In this document: positions 18,658 to 20,793 of the stretch, one piece after another
Position numbering within the stretch: position 1 is the stretch's first letter
Layout: the number at the start of each line of letters is the position of its first letter
Origin: Elysia marginata
Lineage: Eukaryota > Mollusca > Gastropoda > Plakobranchidae
Direction: 5' to 3'
NCBI GenBank assembly: GCA_019649035.1
Contig: BMAT01008772.1
Span: 424,089 to 444,881 of the forward strand
DNA length: 20,793 bases
Program-made: the position numbers and the translations under genes
The notes under the pieces: model-generated
The model's input: the letters and a program-made list of their open reading frames with translations, nothing else
Database searches by the model: none
What the model was told of the DNA's origin: nothing

Positions 18658-19067
18658 CTGCATTCTTTGTAGTGTTTTTTTATATTTGAATCAAGATCAG
18701 AGTTTTCACCTCGAGTGAAAAGATTTACCCCAATACTATCTATTTTTTAGATTTTTCATCTTCCGGAACTGAGAAATCCAAAACCTAAATACAATAGTTA
18801 TTCAACATTCTGTTGACAATGATTAATGTTTTTGGACTTGCAAGAATATTTCATCTCAGGAAATCTTACAAAAATGGAAATAGATTATTCTAACCTTGAA
18901 GCGCCTGCTATTGTTGGAAACTGGTTTTTAAAAGTTTTACTTTTGTCCTCCTTATGCTTTGGTTGCTATAGTTTTTCTTTATTTCTTTATTTTTAGTACC
19001 TGTTTTTCTATTGTTGTTAATCATAGATCATTCTTTTTTACCTTCATTACCGTTACTTTTACTATTT
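18658..19067. other. AT-rich DNA, nothing recognised
   Basis: No open frame or repeat of note. It becomes pyrimidine-rich before the CTA array. Confidence 0.6.
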
Positions 19068-19079
19068 CTACTACAACTA

Positions 19080-19163
<84 letters not shown>

Positions 19164-19301
19164 GTAGTACTATTACTTCTATACTACTACCGCTACTACT
19201 ACTACTGCTGCTACTATTACTACTACTACTACTACCACTGGTGGTGCTGCTACTGCTGTTGCTGCTGCTACTACTACTATACTACTACTACTCCTACTCT
19301 A

Positions 19302-19350
<49 letters not shown>

Positions 19351-19351
19351 T
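19068..19351. repeat. Long (CTA)n/(CTG)n trinucleotide array
   Basis: About 280 bases of CTA units with interspersed CTG, CCA and ATT variants. The array contains a perfect 14-bp palindrome TACTACTAGTAGTA (19156-19169), where the repeat briefly switches strand, and a second near-palindrome at 19234-19245. Poly-Thr, poly-Leu and poly-Tyr frames across it are artefacts of the repeat. Confidence 0.97.
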
Positions 19352-20128
19352 AGAGTATTGATTCTCATCTTTGCCTATTATTGCTTTCATAACTGGGGGT
19401 TATGTTCTGCTGCGTCCCTTTTTGTGCAAGACCAATGCGGACTCTGTTGTCAGTAAAGCAATTAATGTTTAGTTTAATTTTTAAATGAACAAAAAAATCA
19501 AGTTAAACCTTCGCTGTGACTTATGAAAAGAACTTGTGGCTGTTTCAGGTACCGGTACGTACAAATAAAACAATTATTTTTCTTTGTGTTATTATAAATG
19601 TAAGAAATTTTTTATAAAAAAAAATTATTGACTTTTTGATATTTTGCCACATTGAGATGAATAAAATTGTTTGATAACCGAGGCATAGATTAGGAGCTTT
19701 TTAGTAGCTTTTTCGACCACTTCAGTGACTTGTGTACAGATTGGTGTAGAGTTAAGAAAAAGGAAAGGTGATGATTTTGAGCCCATACAAAAATTATATC
19801 CAGGGCCATCGAAAGGGATGGAAAAAAGTGAGACTATTTTACTTTTCCCACTTAATTTTTTTCTTTGCCTTGCCTAATCTTCTTTATTTTGACTTCGTTA
19901 CATTTAACGTCCAGCTTGAAAAAAAAAGTAATATCATTGTCCCACCTAAAAAGGAGATCTTTAATATGCATATTTTATGTACAATTAAATTTCTTAATAA
20001 TAACTTAATGAAACCCCGTTTTGTTTTTAAATGTTTTTAATCCTTTGTGCAATGGTTGTGTTAATATATTTTTCACATGCGTCATTTTATTAATCTTCTT
20101 TTGACTTTCTCATTTAGAACCTTAACCT
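19352..20128. other. AT-rich DNA, nothing recognised
   Basis: A plus frame at 19768-20040 runs 90 codons but is Phe/Lys/Asn-rich as expected from AT-rich DNA and shows no motif. GTACCGGTAC occurs at 19549-19558. Confidence 0.55.
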
Positions 20129-20129
20129 C

Positions 20130-20204
<75 letters not shown>

Positions 20205-20207
20205 TTT
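20130..20207. repeat. (CT)n microsatellite
   Basis: Long, almost uninterrupted CT array ending in TTTCTCTCTCTTTTT. Degenerate TATC/TTTA units follow to about 20330. Confidence 0.97.
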
Positions 20208-20773
20208 TCCATATTTGTCTTTATCGATTTATCTTTATATCTATCTACCTATTTATAAATTTGTCTAGTTATCAAGTTATCACACTAGCTGCCTATCTTT
20301 TTTTTCTCCATTTATCTATCTCTCAGTTTGTCAACCTTTTAACCTACAAAAAAAAACCCATTTAATGTCCTTATCATTAATATATTTTTTTTCCTGCTCA
20401 AATTTCCTAGCTACTTCTTTTATTATATCCTTGTATTATTTACAAACTATAAAGCGTATAATTTTTTCTGGCAAATGCCTCCAGTGCTGGCTAACTACCC
20501 TCCAGGCATATGTGTGAAGACACCTCTTGAGAAGTAGCCATGCTGTACTCTACAAAGCTGGTCTCTAATCTACAGTCATGTATCTTACTTCTTCTCCCTG
20601 CGGGCCTCATCCATTTCGTGCCTGTCTTAAGAGACGGCTCGGGCTTAATGTGGAGGTTAATAACCCGCTATTTCATTTTTCTTTTTTCCTATTTTTTCAC
20701 CAGCTTTCTAAAACACCTTCCTGCCTTATTAGCTCCAGGTTAAACAGGCCGAAAAACAACAACTTTGTTTCTG
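20208..20773. other. Unannotated DNA, GC-richer from 20470
   Basis: The segment from about 20470 to 20665 is less AT-rich and could belong to a dispersed element or an exon beyond the window. No Pol III boxes, terminal repeats or recognised domain were found. A 67-codon plus frame at 20540-20743 becomes Phe-rich and is not convincing. Confidence 0.45.
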
Positions 20774-20793
20774 TTTTTTTTTTTTTTTTTTTT
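20774..20793. repeat. Poly-T at window end
   Basis: Twenty T residues to the last base, so its extent is unknown. It could be the reversed poly-A tail of a retroelement lying outside the window, or a simple homopolymer. Confidence 0.9.

Noticed and set aside
19068..19456. Long plus-strand frames rich in Thr, Leu or Tyr
   Set aside because: All three frames of a CTA array are open by construction. The peptides are translations of a microsatellite.
2664..20674. Shared CCCGCTATTTC at 2664 and 20664
   Set aside because: An 11-base identity is common by chance at this scale and the flanks differ, including loss of the second hairpin arm.

Overview
This window looks like repeat-rich, AT-rich nuclear DNA from an animal, not bacterial or viral DNA. 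No complete protein-coding gene can be supported. Long (TC)n, (TATC/GATA)n, (ATT)n and (CTA)n microsatellites are spread through single-copy-looking sequence with stops in all frames. There are no ribosome-binding-site-spaced genes, no operon-like packing and no recognisable RNA gene. The microsatellite types, together with recurrent copies of a CTAGATTCTAGATCTAG-like motif (6386, 6471, 7515, plus shorter forms elsewhere), resemble mollusc genomes and more specifically heterobranch gastropods. That assignment is recalled pattern knowledge and not a search result; mollusc is moderately likely, gastropod less sure.

Layout. 1-1400: a GAA microsatellite, a TA/TC microsatellite and featureless DNA. 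1400-1850: a purine-rich block. 1900-3400: featureless DNA with (ATT)n plus a small hairpin, a (TC)n tract, a consensus-quality RFX X-box (3214-3227), and a C/CA run. 3400-6380: AT-rich single-copy-looking DNA with one compound hairpin (3671-3702). 6380-7160: CTAGA-type motifs and a second purine-rich block. 7160-9360: (ATA)n and poly-T tracts, a possible short minus-strand terminal exon (8522-8691) and a perfect 10-bp hairpin (9138-9160). 9360-10910: a third purine-rich block, then a long (TC)n/(TCTA)n region with a 4-N assembly gap. 10925-13700: featureless, slightly GC-richer in places. 13734-13931: about 3.3 copies of a 59-61 bp tandem repeat. 14589-14893 and 15357-15523: two open intervals with plausible splice borders, unrecognised. 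15591-15944: a mirror-image pair of GATA/TATC microsatellites. 17181-18655: a 1,475-bp element bounded by 62-bp terminal inverted repeats and flanked by TA. 19068-19351: a long (CTA)n tract. 20130-20207: (CT)n. 20774-20793: poly-T at the window end.

The best lead is the 17181-18655 element. Its ends match at 59 of 62 positions without gaps and sit next to TA dinucleotides, as expected of a TA-targeting cut-and-paste DNA transposon or its non-autonomous derivative. I see no transposase inside. Its interior instead holds a CpG-rich patch (about 17990-18187) with two small hairpins, and a 129-nt minus-strand interval that reads like a single armadillo-type helical repeat with phase-symmetric splice borders. 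A transposon carrying a captured host exon is a testable reading, not an established one.

Most long open frames are by-products of low-complexity DNA (poly-Thr/Leu/Tyr from CTA, Ser-Leu from TC, and Lys/Arg/Glu or Phe/Ser from purine-rich blocks). They are not annotated as genes.
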